64,000 bases of DNA from Dokdonia pacifica (GCF_900188275.1 NZ_FZNY01000006.1:310001-374000), one strand, 5' to 3'; numbered from the stretch's first letter, positions 8,229 through 18,580 are shown. The notes: generated from the sequence alone by a model not told the origin. Numbers and translations: made by a program.

Positions 8229-9166
8229 TCAAGTTCTTTTTTCATTAAATAATGAGGACCTATTAACGGAATATCAAATTCAGGGCCAATAGTCTCATAC
8301 CCCATATTTTTATAAAAAGAAACAGCTATAATTCTAGCATTAAACCACAATAAGGTACAATTTCTTTCTTTAAGTATCTTTTCTCCTTTTTTCAATAAAA
8401 GCTCAGCAATGCCTCGCCTACGATATTCAGGGAGTACAGCCATCCCTCTAAGTCTGTATTGAATGCCCTTAAAAATAGGTTTGGAATCATCCATAAAGGA
8501 AGCAACACCTACAATAGCTTCTTTGTGAAAAATACCTACGTGAAATGTAGATTCTTTTTCATCGGCTTCCATATATACATCTTTAAGAGGTCTCCCTTTA
8601 CGTAATACAGGATGCCGAACCGGCCAGGTTTCTTCAGCAGTAATTTGCTTTAAGATATAATCAGGGTTGTCCTTACGATAGAGCTTTGCAGGCAGTCCAT
8701 CATAATCAAAATCTTTTACAAAATGCATATCGCATTTTTTGATCACAGTATGTGAAGCCAAATTATGTATATGCGCATGTGCCACTAAGAATGGATATTT
8801 TAAAGAGTCAAAGGCAAATTGTATTACGGCTTTCGCACTTTCTGTTGCATACCCTTGGCCCCAATAGCATTTATAAAAACGATAGCCTATATCAACTACG
8901 CGATCTTGAGAATGATATTTTAAACCGCACCATCCTAGAAATTCTTGATCAGATTTGCGTATAACCGCCCAGCGACCAATACCTGTTTTTTTATAGGCAT
9001 CATACGTTTTTATAAATGTATGTGCTTCATCAACATCTTTAAATGGAGTATCTCCAGTATATTTTATTACTTCTGGGTCGGCATTCATTTGAAAGAAATG
9101 GATACCATCTCCTTTTTGAAATTCGCGTAAGAATAATCTATCAGTTTCTATAATAATAGCGCTCAC
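8225..9166 (-). CDS. Double GNAT acetyltransferase (RimJ/RimL-like domain fused to second GNAT)
   Basis: A 313-residue protein with two acetyltransferase domains. Residues 1 to about 165 match RimJ/RimL enzymes (ETDRLFLREF start; GYRFYKCYWGQGYATESAKAV acetyl-CoA loop). Residues from about 170 hold a second GNAT with the acetyl-CoA binding segment VLPEYRRRGIAELLLKKG and the terminal NARIIAVSFYKNMGYE motif. Substrates are unknown; the N-terminal domain type usually acetylates protein N-termini or small amines. It overlaps the M15 peptidase gene by 4 bases, suggesting cell-wall or stress context, but this is inference. Confidence 0.8.
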   Translation of the reverse strand: MSAIIIETDRLFLREFQKGDGIHFFQMNADPEVIKYTGDTPFKDVDEAHTFIKTYDAYKKTGIGRWAVIRKSDQEFLGWCGLKYHSQDRVVDIGYRFYKCYWGQGYATESAKAVIQFAFDSLKYPFLVAHAHIHNLASHTVIKKCDMHFVKDFDYDGLPAKLYRKDNPDYILKQITAEETWPVRHPVLRKGRPLKDVYMEADEKESTFHVGIFHKEAIVGVASFMDDSKPIFKGIQYRLRGMAVLPEYRRRGIAELLLKKGEKILKERNCTLLWFNARIIAVSFYKNMGYETIGPEFDIPLIGPHYLMKKELE

Positions 9167-9241
9167 AAATGGTGTCTCTTAGTTTTGCTTTAAAAATAGA
9201 AAGAAACGAGTAGGCTACCTAAAAAAATAATTACGCATTAT

Positions 9242-10387
9242 TTATCTATTGATGTAAAAAGCGCCAGCAAGATCTTTTTGATCTTGTAATTTTAAAACAT
9301 AAAAATAAGTCCCTACAGGAAGTTCTGAACTGCCATCTATAGTTGCTCTTCCATCAGAAATACCGCCAAAAGAATTATCATAGTTCTTTTTTCTAAATAC
9401 TTCTACACCCCATCTATTAAAAAGAATCAATTCATTATCTGGACTTGTTTCAAGCCCTTCAATAATTAATGTGTCATTTTTTCCGTCTCCATTTGGTGAT
9501 ATCAAAGTGTATACAGTAATAGCTCCGTTACCTCTTAAAACAGAGCCAAAAGTAAGCGCACTGTATAAGTTCGGTTCAATAATATCAGAAGTGATTTCTC
9601 CCGATTCCATAGTTCCAGAAAAAGAGCTATTCCCTAAATTCACCCATTGGTTAAGTGCTGTAGAAAAACCAACAACTCTAAGAGATGATAGCTCATCAGC
9701 CAATATAGGAATTTCACTTTGCTCGTCCCAAGTTAATGTCACTCGAGCGGGCAATGTGCCATCTAGATCCCAGTATTCTTTTTCACTAATAATAGACAGT
9801 GTATTTTGAAATAAATCTGTATTGAAGAAACCAGTAAGGGTAGAAGGGGAGTTCGGATCTTCAAAGAAGTATGCCGCTTTATATAACGTAAACGTATTAT
9901 CTAATGGTAATACAGTCATTGTCCGAAGCCTAAAATCATCCCCAATAGGAAACCTGAAATCTAAATCTCCTGCATTGTTTATATATCCATCTACATGGGT
10001 ATTGTCTCCTTCTCCAGTATAAATACCATTATTCCTAAAATCTAACGTAACTCCTATAGTATTTCTAGGGGTAATGATTCGTCCATTTATAAAATCAAAG
10101 AAGTTGGTGACACCTGTAGAAACTTCAAAAAATAGGTCGTCAGGAACATCTACTTCCATATCAAAAAAGATAGGCTCATTGGTTCCAGATATAGTAAGAC
10201 TGTTGTTCTGATTGTAAAACCCAGCTAAGCCAAGATTATTATCAAAATCTCCATCATTAATTAAATCAATATGAAATCCAATTTGTCCTTGATCGTGTAT
10301 CTGTACATTTCCAAAATTGTGAAATGCTGTTTGCGCTTTCGCGAAAGCAAAAACAGAAATTAGCACTATAGTGATATAATATTTCAT
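9242..10387 (-). CDS. Secreted protein with T9SS type B (gliding-motility-associated) C-terminal sorting domain
   Basis: 381 residues with signal peptide ending at AFAKA-Q. The C-terminal 90 residues match the gliding-motility-associated CTD: SPNGDGKNDTLIIEGL, then ELILFNRWGVEVFRKKNY and a final GTYFYVLKL...GAFYINR. That domain sends proteins through the type IX secretion system to the cell surface. The preceding 280 residues form a beta-rich region with no family I recognise. The gene starts 6 bases after the stop of the giant collagen-like gene, so they are one operon and the proteins may act together on the surface. The signal-peptide end is encoded by an iterated palindrome (10335-10348). 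Confidence 0.88.
   Translation of the reverse strand: MKYYITIVLISVFAFAKAQTAFHNFGNVQIHDQGQIGFHIDLINDGDFDNNLGLAGFYNQNNSLTISGTNEPIFFDMEVDVPDDLFFEVSTGVTNFFDFINGRIITPRNTIGVTLDFRNNGIYTGEGDNTHVDGYINNAGDLDFRFPIGDDFRLRTMTVLPLDNTFTLYKAAYFFEDPNSPSTLTGFFNTDLFQNTLSIISEKEYWDLDGTLPARVTLTWDEQSEIPILADELSSLRVVGFSTALNQWVNLGNSSFSGTMESGEITSDIIEPNLYSALTFGSVLRGNGAITVYTLISPNGDGKNDTLIIEGLETSPDNELILFNRWGVEVFRKKNYDNSFGGISDGRATIDGSSELPVGTYFYVLKLQDQKDLAGAFYINR
10335..10348. repeat. Iterated palindrome inside a signal-peptide coding region
   Basis: Perfect 14-bp GCTTTCGCGAAAGC. On the minus strand it encodes A-F-A-K-A, the end of the signal peptide of the type B secreted protein. Confidence 0.9.
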
Positions 10388-10393
10388 AGCCTT

Positions 10394-13300
10394 TTACTTG
10401 TATGCAGTGAATAATACAATTACAGATTCGTCTAAAATATCATCTTGCCTATTAGCATTACCAGAAGTTCCTTCAGTATACGTAATGTCTAATGTAAACC
10501 CATCAGATTCAAAGGAAGTTATTCTTGCTGATATAACCCCCATATTATCTCCATCATTATCAGTATAACGTAACCCTATGCATTGATCGTCATTAGAATA
10601 TCTTGAGATATTATTTATGGAAGACCCACTCCCTCCGACAAAAATAACAGCTTGACTGATAGGGCTTCCGGCACGTGCAAATCCATTCATGGTTCCGAAG
10701 GTATTCTCTAAAAGTGCTGTGTTATTATCTGTATTAGCAGTTGGAGTATCTGCTAGGGCATTGTCTTCATTTAGATCAAAAGATCCAATATTAGGATGAG
10801 CGACAAAAGTAACTTGAGAAGGTTCAAAAGGAATCATATCAATTATTTGCTCATAAGTACCCGTATCTGTTAGTGTAGTATTATCTATTATAAAGAATCC
10901 AGTATATGCATTAGACGGTCCAATTTCACCTTGAGGTCCTTGCGGTCCTGTAGCACCATCTGCTCCGTCTGCACCAGCTGGTCCTGTTGCTCCAGTTTGT
11001 CCTTGTGGTCCTTGAGCTCCAGGGACTCCTTGTGGCCCTATAGGTCCTTGAGTTCCTTGCGGTCCAGTAGCACCAGTTGGCCCTGCAGGTCCTTGTGGTC
11101 CTGTTGCTCCATCCACTCCGTTTGTTCCATTAGTTCCAGCAGGTCCTTGTGGTCCAATCTCTCCTTGCGGTCCCTGTGGTCCTGTTGCTCCGTCTGCGCC
11201 ATTTATTCCATCGACACCTGCTGGTCCCTGTGGTCCTTGATCTCCGGTATCGCCCTTTGGTCCTTGAATTCCTTGGTTACCTTGCGGTCCCTGCGGTCCT
11301 GTTGCTCCATCAGCACCCGCTGGTCCTACCGGTCCTTGTGGTCCGACATCCCCTTGTGGTCCTTGCGGCCCTGTTGCTCCGTCTGCGCCATCCGTTCCGT
11401 TTGTTCCATCAGCACCTGCTGGTCCAATAGGCCCTTGTGGTCCGACATCACCTTGAGGTCCCTGAGGTCCTGTTGCTCCGTCTGCACCATCCGTTCCATT
11501 TATTCCATCAGCACCTGCTGGTCCAATGGGTCCTTGCGGCCCGACATTCCCTTGTGGTCCCTGCGGTCCTGTTGCTCCGTCTGCACCATCTATTCCGTTT
11601 GTTCCATCAGCACCTGCTGGTCCCTGCGGACCTGTTGCTCCGTCTGCGCCATCCACTCCGTTTATTCCATCAGTACCTGCGGGTCCTATCGGTCCTTGTG
11701 GTCCAACATCCCCTTGTGGTCCTTGCGGTCCTGTTGCTCCGTCTGCGCCATTTGTTCCATTTATTCCATCAGCGCCTGCTGGTCCAATGGGTCCTTGCGG
11801 TCCGACATCACCTTGTGGTCCCTGCGGTCCTGTTGATCCGTCTGCACCATCCGTTCCGTTAGTTCCATCAGCACCCACTGGTCCTACCGGTCCTTGTGGT
11901 CCGACATCACCTTGTGGTCCCTGCGGACCTGTTGCTCCGTCTGCACCATCTGTTCCGTTTGTTCCATCAGCACCTGCGGGTCCTATCGGTCCTTGCGGTC
12001 CGACATCACCTTGTGGTCCTTGCGGCCCTGTTGCTCCGTCCGCGCCATCTGTTCCGTTTGTTCCATCAGCACCTGCTGGTCCAATGGGTCCTTGTGGTCC
12101 GACATCACCTTGTGGTCCTTGAGGTCCTGTTGCTCCGTCTGCCCCATCTGTTCCGTTTGTTCCATCAGCACCTGCTGGTCCAATAGGCCCTTGCAGCCCG
12201 ACATCACCTTGTGGTCCTTGCGGCCCTGTTGCTCCGTCTGCACCATCCGCTCCATTTGTTCCATCAGCACCTGCGGGTCCTACCGGTCCTTGCGGTCCGA
12301 CATCTCCTTGAGGTCCTTGCGGTCCTGTTGCTCCGTCTGCACCATCTGTTCCGTTTATTCCATCAGCACCTGCTGGTCCTATCGGTCCTTGCGGTCCGAC
12401 ATCACCTTGTGGTCCCTGAGGTCCTGTTGCTCCGTCTGCCCCATCTGTTCCGTTTGTTCCATCAGCACCTGCGGGTCCTATCGGTCCTTGTGGTCCGACA
12501 TCACCTTGTGGTCCTTGCGGTCCTGTTGCTCCGTCTGCACCATCTGTTCCGTTTATTCCGTCAGCACCTGCTGGTCCAATAGGCCCTTGCGGCCCGACAT
12601 CACCTTGTGGTCCTTGCGGCCCTGTTGCTCCGTCCGCGCCATCCGTTCCGTTAGTTCCATCGGCACCTGCTGGTCCAATAGGCCCTTGCGGCCCGACATC
12701 ACCTTGTGGTCCCTGCGGTCCTGTTGCTCCGTCTGCACCATCTATTCCGTTTATTCCGTCAGCACCTGCGGGTCCAATAGGCCCTTGTGGTCCGACTTCA
12801 CCTTGTATTCCTTGGTCACCTTGTGGTCCCTGCGGTCCTGTTGCTCCATCTGCGCCATCTATTCCGTTAGTTCCGTCAGCACCAGCAGGTCCTACCGGTC
12901 CTTGCGGTCCCTGCGGTCCTGTTGCTCCGTCTGCACCATCCGCTCCGTTAGTTCCATCAGCACCTGCGGGTCCTATTGGTCCTTGTGGTCCAACATCGCC
13001 TTGAGGTCCCTGCGGACCTGTTGCTCCATCTGCGCCATCTATTCCGTTTATTCCATCAGCACCTGCTGGTCCAATGGGTCCTTGCGGTCCGACATCACCT
13101 TGTGGTCCCTGAGGTCCTGTTGCTCCGTCTGCACCATCCGCTCCATTTGTTCCATCAGCACCTGCGGGTCCTATCGGTCCTTGCGGTCCAACTTCACCTT
13201 GTATTCCTTGGTCACCTTGTGGTCCCTGCGGTCCTGTTGCTCCGTCTGCACCGTCCGTTCCGTTTATTCCATCAGCACCCGCTGGTCCAATAGGTCCTTG

Positions 13301-16300
13301 CGGTCCGACATCCCCTTGTGGTCCTTGCGGACCTGTTGCTCCGTCAGCACCATCTGTTCCATTTGTTCCATCAGCACCTGCGGGTCCTATCGGTCCTTGC
13401 GGTCCGACATCACCTTGTGGTCCTTGCGGTCCTGTTGCTCCGTCTGCACCATCTGTTCCGTTTGTTCCATCGGCACCTGCTGGTCCAATAGGCCCTTGCG
13501 GCCCGACATCACCTTGTGGTCCTTGCGGCCCTGTTGCTCCGTCAGCACCTGCTGGTCCAATAGGTCCTTGTGGTCCGACATCTCCTTGTATTCCTTGGTC
13601 ACCTTGAGGTCCCTGCGGTCCTATTGCTCCGTCTGCGCCATCCGCTCCGTTTATTCCGTCAGTACCTGCGGGTCCTATCGGTCCTTGCGGTCCGACATCA
13701 CCTTGTGGTCCTGTTGCTCCGTCTGCGCCATCTGTTCCGTTAGTTCCGTCAGCACCTGCGGGTCCAATGGGTCCTTGTGGTCCGACATCCCCTTGTGGTC
13801 CTTGCGGCCCTGTTGCTCCGTCTGCACCATCTGTTCCGTTTATTCCATCAGCACCTGCTGGTCCTATCGGTCCTTGCGGTCCAACTTCACCTTGCGGTCC
13901 TGTTGCTCCATCTGCACCATTCACTCCATTTATTCCGTCAGCACCTGCGGGTCCAATGGGTCCTTGTGGTCCAACTTCACCTTGTATTCCTTGATCCCCT
14001 TGTGGTCCTTGCGGTCCTGTTGCTCCGTCCGTGCCATCTGTTCCGTTAGTTCCATCTGCCCCCGCTGGTCCAATAGGCCCTTGTGGTCCGACATCCCCTT
14101 GTGGTCCTTGCGGTCCTGTTGCTCCGTCTGCACCATCTATTCCGTTTGTTCCATCAGCACCTGCTGGCCCAATGGGTCCTTGCGGTCCGACATCACCTTG
14201 TGGCCCCTGCGGTCCTGTTGCTCCGTCTGCGCCATCAGTTCCGTTTATTCCGTCAGCCCCTGCAGGTCCAATCGGTCCTTGAGGTCCGATATCCCCTTGA
14301 GGTCCCTGCGGTCCTGTTGCTCCGTCTGCGCCATTTATTCCATCAGCACCCGCTGGTCCAATAGGTCCTTGCGGTCCAACTTCACCTTGTATTCCTTGAT
14401 CTCCTTGTGGTCCCTGTGGTCCTGTTGCTCCGTCTGCACCATCTGTTCCGTTTATTCCATCAGCACCTGCGGGTCCTATCGGTCCTTGCGGTCCGACATC
14501 GCCTTGTGGTCCCTGTGGTCCTGTTGCTCCGTCTGCACCATCTGTTCCATTTATTCCGTCAGCACCTGCGGGTCCAATAGGTCCTTGAGGTCCGACATCA
14601 CCTTGTGGTCCCTGAGGTCCTGTTGCTCCGTCTGCGCCATCTGTTCCGTTAGTTCCGTCAGCACCTGCTGGTCCTATCGGTCCTTGTGGTCCGACATCCC
14701 CTTGAGGTCCCTGAGGTCCTGTTGCTCCGTCTGCACCATCCGCTCCGTTAGTTCCATCAGCACCTGCGGGTCCTATCGGTCCTTGCGGTCCAACATCCCC
14801 TTGTAGTCCCTGCGGACCTGTTGCTCCGTCTGCACCATCCGCTCCGTTAGTTCCATCAACACCTGCGGGTCCTATCGGTCCTTGTGGTCCCTGCGGTCCT
14901 GTTGCTCCGTCTGCACCATCTGTTCCATTTATTCCGTCAGCACCTGCGGGTCCTATCGGTCCTTGTGGTCCGACATCCCCTTGAGGTCCCTGCGGTCCAG
15001 TTGCTCCGTCTGCACCATCTGTTCCGTTAGTTCCATCAGCACCAGCAGGTCCTACCGGTCCTTGTGGTCCGACATCCCCTTGTGGTCCTTGCGGCCCTGT
15101 TGCTCCGTCTGCACCATCTGTTCCATTTATTCCGTCAGCACCAGCTGGTCCAATCGGTCCTTGTGGTCCATCAGCACCTGCGGGTCCTATCGGTCCTTGC
15201 GGTCCAACATCCCCTTGTGGTCCTTGAGGTCCTGTTGCTCCGTCTGCTCCATTTATTCCATCAGCACCTGCTGGCCCTATCGGTCCTTGTGGTCCGACAT
15301 CCCCTTGTGGTCCCTGCGGTCCTGTTGCTCCGTCTGCACCAGCTGGTCCAATCGGTCCTTGCGGTCCAACATCCCCTTGTGGTCCTTGAGCTCCTGTTGC
15401 TCCGTCTACACCATCTGTTCCGTTTATTCCGTTAGCCCCTGCAGGTCCAATCGGTCCTTGCGGTCCAACTTCACCTTGTATTCCTTGATCTCCTTGTGGT
15501 CCCTGAGGTCCTGTGGCTCCGTCTGCGCCATCTGTTCCGTTAGTTCCATCAGCACCTGCGGGTCCAATAGGTCCTTGTGGTCCGACATCTCCTTGTATTC
15601 CTTGGTCACCTTGTGGTCCCTGCGGTCCTGTTGCTCCGTCTGTTCCGTTAGTTCCATCAGCACCTGCGGGTCCTATCGGCCCTTGTGGTCCGACATCACC
15701 TTGTGGTCCCTGCGGTCCTGTTGCTCCGTCTGCGCCATCTGTTCCGTTAGTTCCATCAGCTCCTGCGGGTCCTATCGGTCCTTGTGGTCCAACATCCCCT
15801 TGAGGTCCCTGCGGTCCTGTTGCTCCGTCTGCGCCATCTGTTCCGTTTATTCCGTCAGCACCCGCTGGTCCAATAGGTCCTTGAGGTCCGACATCACCTT
15901 GTGGTCCCTGCGGTCCTGTTGCTCCGTCTGCACCATCTGTTCCGTTTATTCCATCAGCACCTGCGGGTCCTATCGGTCCTTGTGGTCCGACATCACCTTG
16001 AGGTCCCTGCGGTCCTGTTGCTCCGTCTGCACCATCCGCTCCATTTGTTCCGTCAGCACCTGTGGGCCCTATCGGTCCTTGAGGTCCGACATCCCCTTGT
16101 GGCCCCTGCGGTCCTGTTGCTCCGTCTGCGCCATCAGTTCCGTTTATTCCGTCAGCCCCTGCAGGTCCAATCGGTCCTTGAGGTCCGATATCCCCTTGAG
16201 GTCCCTGCGGACCTGTTGCTCCGTCTGCACCATCTGTTCCATTTATTCCATCAACCCCCGCTGGTCCAATAGGTCCTTGCGGTCCGACATCACCTTGTGG

Positions 16301-17437
16301 TCCCTGAGGTCCTGTTGCTCCGTCTGCTCCATCCGTTCCATTTATTCCATCAGCACCTGCTGGTCCAATAGGCCCTTGTGGTCCGACATCCCCTTGTGGT
16401 CCCTGCGGTCCTGTTGCTCCGTCTGCACCATCTGTTCCATTTATTCCATCAGCACCAGCGGGTCCTATCGGCCCTTGCGGTCCGACATCACCTTGTGGTC
16501 CCTGCGGTCCTGTTGCTCCGTCTGCACCATCTGTTCCGTTAGTTCCATCAGCACCTGCGGGTCCTATCGGCCCTTGTGGTCCGACATCACCTTGTGGTCC
16601 CTGCGGTCCTGTTGCTCCGTCTGCACCATCTGTTCCATTTATTCCGTCAGCACCTGCGGGTCCAATTGGTCCTTGTGGTCCAACTTCACCTTGTATTCCT
16701 TGGTCACCTTGTGGTCCCTGTGGTCCTGTTGCTCCGTCTACACCATCTGTTCCGTTTGTTCCGTCAGCACCAGCAGGTCCTACCGGCCCTTGTGGTCCCT
16801 GCGGTCCTGTTGCTCCGTCTGCACCATCCGCTCCGTTAGTTCCATCAACACCAGCAGGTCCTACTGGTCCTTGTGGTCCGACATCCCCTTGTGGTCCTTG
16901 TGAAGTTGGTAAGGTGATTGTACCACCTCCATTACTTAATGTAAGATCTGTACCCTCTAAAGAGAATGTTTGTAACTCGTTTGTTGGGTCAGTGTCTAAA
17001 TCATTGGCAATAATTTCATCGATTGCATCTTGAACATTGGTAGCTCCTAATCCTGAATTGGTATTATTATATGGACTTGATGTTGCATTAGTATCTATAA
17101 TGACTGTATCTCCTAATACATTTGTAAATGTAAAAGTGCCATCTTGATTGTCTACTAATGTTGGGGCGTTGTCAATATCACAGAGACTTGTCCAATTAAT
17201 GCCATTGTATTGAAACACACAATTTTCATCGGTATTATATACCATACCACCAGCTAATGGTGTAATTGTATTCATTTGAGTATTTGTAACTCGAGTAATG
17301 ACAAGTACTTTAGAAGTGTTTTCTAATTCTAATAGAGAATTGTTATCTATTGTATCTGGATTATCTCCTACTTTTATTTGAGCAATACTACTTAATGTGC
17401 TAAATAGTATTAGAAATAGCGTAATTTTTTTTAACAT
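10394..17437 (-). CDS. Giant collagen-like surface protein (about 665 Gly-X-Y triplets)
   Basis: 2347 residues. Residues 1-19 are a signal peptide ([19 protein letters not shown]). Residues 20-180 form an N-terminal region with an S-L-L-E-L-E-N motif and [20 protein letters not shown], resembling N-terminal domains of flavobacterial fibre-like surface proteins. Residues 181-2175 are a continuous Gly-X-Y tract; its length divides exactly by three and no break in register is seen. The repeat unit is 33 residues (11 triplets; [19 protein letters not shown] then [15 protein letters not shown]). It is rich in Asp and almost free of Lys and Arg. Residues 2176-2347 form a globular C-terminal region that could trimerise the chains; it is not a recognisable T9SS sorting domain. 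It is operonic with the type B protein downstream. Function is probably a surface fibre or matrix element, by inference. Confidence 0.95.
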   Translation of the reverse strand: MLKKITLFLILFSTLSSIAQIKVGDNPDTIDNNSLLELENTSKVLVITRVTNTQMNTITPLAGGMVYNTDENCVFQYNGINWTSLCDIDNAPTLVDNQDGTFTFTNVLGDTVIIDTNATSSPYNNTNSGLGATNVQDAIDEIIANDLDTDPTNELQTFSLEGTDLTLSNGGGTITLPTSQGPQGDVGPQGPVGPAGVDGTNGADGADGATGPQGPQGPVGPAGADGTNGTDGVDGATGPQGPQGDQGIQGEVGPQGPIGPAGADGINGTDGADGATGPQGPQGDVGPQGPIGPAGADGTNGTDGADGATGPQGPQGDVGPQGPIGPAGADGINGTDGADGATGPQGPQGDVGPQGPIGPAGADGINGTDGADGATGPQGPQGDVGPQGPIGPAGVDGINGTDGADGATGPQGPQGDIGPQGPIGPAGADGINGTDGADGATGPQGPQGDVGPQGPIGPTGADGTNGADGADGATGPQGPQGDVGPQGPIGPAGADGINGTDGADGATGPQGPQGDVGPQGPIGPAGADGINGTDGADGATGPQGPQGDVGPQGPIGPAGADGTNGTDGADGATGPQGPQGDVGPQGPIGPAGADGTNGTDGATGPQGPQGDQGIQGDVGPQGPIGPAGADGTNGTDGADGATGPQGPQGDQGIQGEVGPQGPIGPAGANGINGTDGVDGATGAQGPQGDVGPQGPIGPAGADGATGPQGPQGDVGPQGPIGPAGADGINGADGATGPQGPQGDVGPQGPIGPAGADGPQGPIGPAGADGINGTDGADGATGPQGPQGDVGPQGPVGPAGADGTNGTDGADGATGPQGPQGDVGPQGPIGPAGADGINGTDGADGATGPQGPQGPIGPAGVDGTNGADGADGATGPQGLQGDVGPQGPIGPAGADGTNGADGADGATGPQGPQGDVGPQGPIGPAGADGTNGTDGADGATGPQGPQGDVGPQGPIGPAGADGINGTDGADGATGPQGPQGDVGPQGPIGPAGADGINGTDGADGATGPQGPQGDQGIQGEVGPQGPIGPAGADGINGADGATGPQGPQGDIGPQGPIGPAGADGINGTDGADGATGPQGPQGDVGPQGPIGPAGADGTNGIDGADGATGPQGPQGDVGPQGPIGPAGADGTNGTDGTDGATGPQGPQGDQGIQGEVGPQGPIGPAGADGINGVNGADGATGPQGEVGPQGPIGPAGADGINGTDGADGATGPQGPQGDVGPQGPIGPAGADGTNGTDGADGATGPQGDVGPQGPIGPAGTDGINGADGADGAIGPQGPQGDQGIQGDVGPQGPIGPAGADGATGPQGPQGDVGPQGPIGPAGADGTNGTDGADGATGPQGPQGDVGPQGPIGPAGADGTNGTDGADGATGPQGPQGDVGPQGPIGPAGADGINGTDGADGATGPQGPQGDQGIQGEVGPQGPIGPAGADGTNGADGADGATGPQGPQGDVGPQGPIGPAGADGINGIDGADGATGPQGPQGDVGPQGPIGPAGADGTNGADGADGATGPQGPQGPVGPAGADGTNGIDGADGATGPQGPQGDQGIQGEVGPQGPIGPAGADGINGIDGADGATGPQGPQGDVGPQGPIGPAGADGTNGTDGADGATGPQGPQGDVGPQGPIGPAGADGINGTDGADGATGPQGPQGDVGPQGPIGPAGADGTNGTDGADGATGPQGPQGDVGPQGPIGPAGADGINGTDGADGATGPQGPQGDVGPQGPVGPAGADGTNGADGADGATGPQGPQGDVGLQGPIGPAGADGTNGTDGADGATGPQGPQGDVGPQGPIGPAGADGTNGTDGADGATGPQGPQGDVGPQGPIGPAGADGTNGTDGADGATGPQGPQGDVGPQGPVGPVGADGTNGTDGADGSTGPQGPQGDVGPQGPIGPAGADGINGTNGADGATGPQGPQGDVGPQGPIGPAGTDGINGVDGADGATGPQGPAGADGTNGIDGADGATGPQGPQGNVGPQGPIGPAGADGINGTDGADGATGPQGPQGDVGPQGPIGPAGADGTNGTDGADGATGPQGPQGDVGPQGPVGPAGADGATGPQGPQGNQGIQGPKGDTGDQGPQGPAGVDGINGADGATGPQGPQGEIGPQGPAGTNGTNGVDGATGPQGPAGPTGATGPQGTQGPIGPQGVPGAQGPQGQTGATGPAGADGADGATGPQGPQGEIGPSNAYTGFFIIDNTTLTDTGTYEQIIDMIPFEPSQVTFVAHPNIGSFDLNEDNALADTPTANTDNNTALLENTFGTMNGFARAGSPISQAVIFVGGSGSSINNISRYSNDDQCIGLRYTDNDGDNMGVISARITSFESDGFTLDITYTEGTSGNANRQDDILDESVIVLFTAYK
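10913..16897. repeat. 99-bp minisatellite array encoding the collagen domain
   Basis: About 6 kb of tandem degenerate 99-bp units (roughly sixty), with shorter deletion variants and inserts of the type GDQGIQG. The array is visibly more GC-rich than the flanks. The plus strand is also nearly stop-free because of the periodicity, which creates long spurious antisense frames. Confidence 0.95.
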
Positions 17438-17489
17438 GTGGAGGGCTTTATGTTGTTTATTTGGGGTTTTACCGTAATTTTTTAATAAT

Positions 17490-17497
17490 CAAAAATA
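17490..17497 (-). promoter_or_regulatory. Putative -7 box of the collagen-like operon
   Basis: TATTTTTG on the minus strand, about 53 bases before the start ATG, matches TAnnTTTG. No good -33 TTG is at the proper distance, which may suit an activator-dependent promoter. Confidence 0.4.
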
Positions 17498-17545
17498 GTT
17501 AATGAGTTGAAAAATAAGATTTTATGCCTTTCAAGGTGTTAAAAC

Positions 17546-17580
17546 ATCGATAAAATGCACATTTGTATCGATAAAATGCA
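17546..17580. promoter_or_regulatory. Twin 14-bp direct repeats upstream of the collagen-like operon
   Basis: ATCGATAAAATGCA occurs at 17546-17559 and again at 17567-17580, exactly 21 bp apart, which is two helical turns. They lie about 50-80 bp upstream of the putative -7 box, a usual place for an activator site. Confidence 0.5.
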
Positions 17581-17650
17581 AATTCATGTAGATTTGTAAA
17601 ATTTGATATTTTTTGTAAAAAATAAATTTTTTCTATTTAAAAAACATATA

Positions 17651-17658
17651 TATATTTG
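17651..17658 (+). promoter_or_regulatory. -7 box for tRNA-Gly
   Basis: TATATTTG lies 14 bases before the mature tRNA 5' end and fits TAnnTTTG. Confidence 0.5.
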
Positions 17659-17672
17659 CCACCGCTTAACCA

Positions 17673-17748
17673 GCGGGAGTAGCTCAGTTGGTAGAGCGTC
17701 AGCCTTCCAAGCTGAATGTCGCCGGTTCGAACCCGGTCTCCCGCTCCA
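17673..17748 (+). tRNA. tRNA-Gly (TCC anticodon)
   Basis: Full cloverleaf of 76 bases: acceptor GCGGGAG pairs with CTCCCGC, D arm GCTC/GAGC, anticodon arm TCAGC-CTTCCAA-GCTGA with anticodon TCC, T arm GCCGG-TTCGAAC-CCGGT, and an encoded CCA tail. A terminator follows six bases later. It is a single tRNA gene, with no integrase or attachment-site repeat nearby. Confidence 0.97.
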
Positions 17749-17754
17749 AAAAAA

Positions 17755-17779
17755 GCCTCATCATTTGATGAGGCTTTTT
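17755..17779 (+). terminator. Terminator of tRNA-Gly
   Basis: GCCTCATCA (17755-17763) pairs with TGATGAGGC (17766-17774), preceded by an A run and followed by five T. Confidence 0.88.
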
Positions 17780-17857
17780 CTTTTATGTAGTTGAGACTAA
17801 AATTACGAACGTTAGAAGTCTTTCTTTACAGCATTATTAATTAAACGCTGTATGAAA

Positions 17858-17873
17858 TTTCGCGAAAGCGTAC
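17858..17873. repeat. Iterated palindrome, half-extended intergenic copy
   Basis: TTTCGCGAAAGCGTAC has the right arm intact while the left arm is replaced by GTATGAAA; an ACGCT remnant sits just upstream, as if a few bases had been inserted. It lies 3 bases beyond the stop of the peptidase E gene. Confidence 0.7.
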
Positions 17874-17875
17874 TT

Positions 17876-18580
17876 TTAAAAATCTAATATACTGCCAGTA
17901 TCTATTTCGTATGGAGCTTTACCTTTTTCGAAGATACGTGCGGTTGGTGTTCCTTTAAGTTGTATGGTCTGGTTTTTTACTTCCAGCCAACTGCCTTCTC
18001 TTATTCCTACAACAGGAATTGTATTATGAGCGTGAAATTCTTTAATTCTTGTTTCGCGAGTTTCTCCCATATGGGTGCTTCCTTTAATGGGGTCTAGATA
18101 ATGAGGATTAATATTAAAGGGTAGTGCGCCTATGGTTTTAAAGCTTGGAGGATATGTGATAGGCATATCATTTGTGGTTTGCATGGTGAGTCCGCAAATA
18201 TTACTGCCTGCACTTGTTCCTAAATAAGGAGTGCCTTCAAAGATTTTTTTTCGTAAAGCAGGAAGGATATTTGTTTTGTATAGTTGATTTACAAGAACAA
18301 AAGTATTGCCTCCTCCTGTAAAAATACCTTCTGCATTTTCAATAGCTTCTATCGTATCTGTAAAGATGTGAAGCCCGATTATTTTTTTGCCAATCTTTTT
18401 GAATGCTTTAGATGCTATATCTGTGTATTGATCATGTGATATTCCTCCAGGTCTTGCATAGGGTATAAAAATGATTGTATCTGTATTTTTATAAAAGGTT
18501 TCTAATTCTGGTAAAAGATATTCTAAATAGCCACTTCCATGTATAGTTGAAGTACTTGCTATGATCAAATTTTTAGGCAT
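17876..18580 (-). CDS. pepE: Dipeptidase E (peptidase S51)
   Basis: Serine peptidase of family S51, which in enteric bacteria cleaves Asp-X dipeptides in the cytoplasm. The 234 residues show the nucleophile elbow GTSAGSNICG and the preceding GGGNTFVLV segment of the class I amidotransferase-like fold. No signal peptide is seen. It stands alone between tRNA-Gly and the paralogue cluster, in the opposite direction to both. Length agrees with E. coli PepE (229 residues). Confidence 0.9.
   Translation of the reverse strand: MPKNLIIASTSTIHGSGYLEYLLPELETFYKNTDTIIFIPYARPGGISHDQYTDIASKAFKKIGKKIIGLHIFTDTIEAIENAEGIFTGGGNTFVLVNQLYKTNILPALRKKIFEGTPYLGTSAGSNICGLTMQTTNDMPITYPPSFKTIGALPFNINPHYLDPIKGSTHMGETRETRIKEFHAHNTIPVVGIREGSWLEVKNQTIQLKGTPTARIFEKGKAPYEIDTGSILDF

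Noticed and set aside
10913-16897. Possible CRISPR-like array because of regular repeats
   Set aside because: Repeats are contiguous and coding, with no unique spacers and no cas genes.
11894-16903. Long plus-strand frames of 970 and 673 codons across the collagen region, with Ser/Cys-rich repeats
   Set aside because: They are the antisense of the 99-bp array; periodicity alone keeps them free of stops. They have no start context, and the minus-strand frame has signal peptide, operon partner and globular ends.
17438-17875. tRNA-Gly as an attachment site for an integrated element
   Set aside because: No integrase, no duplicated 3' tRNA end and no change in gene type on one side were seen.
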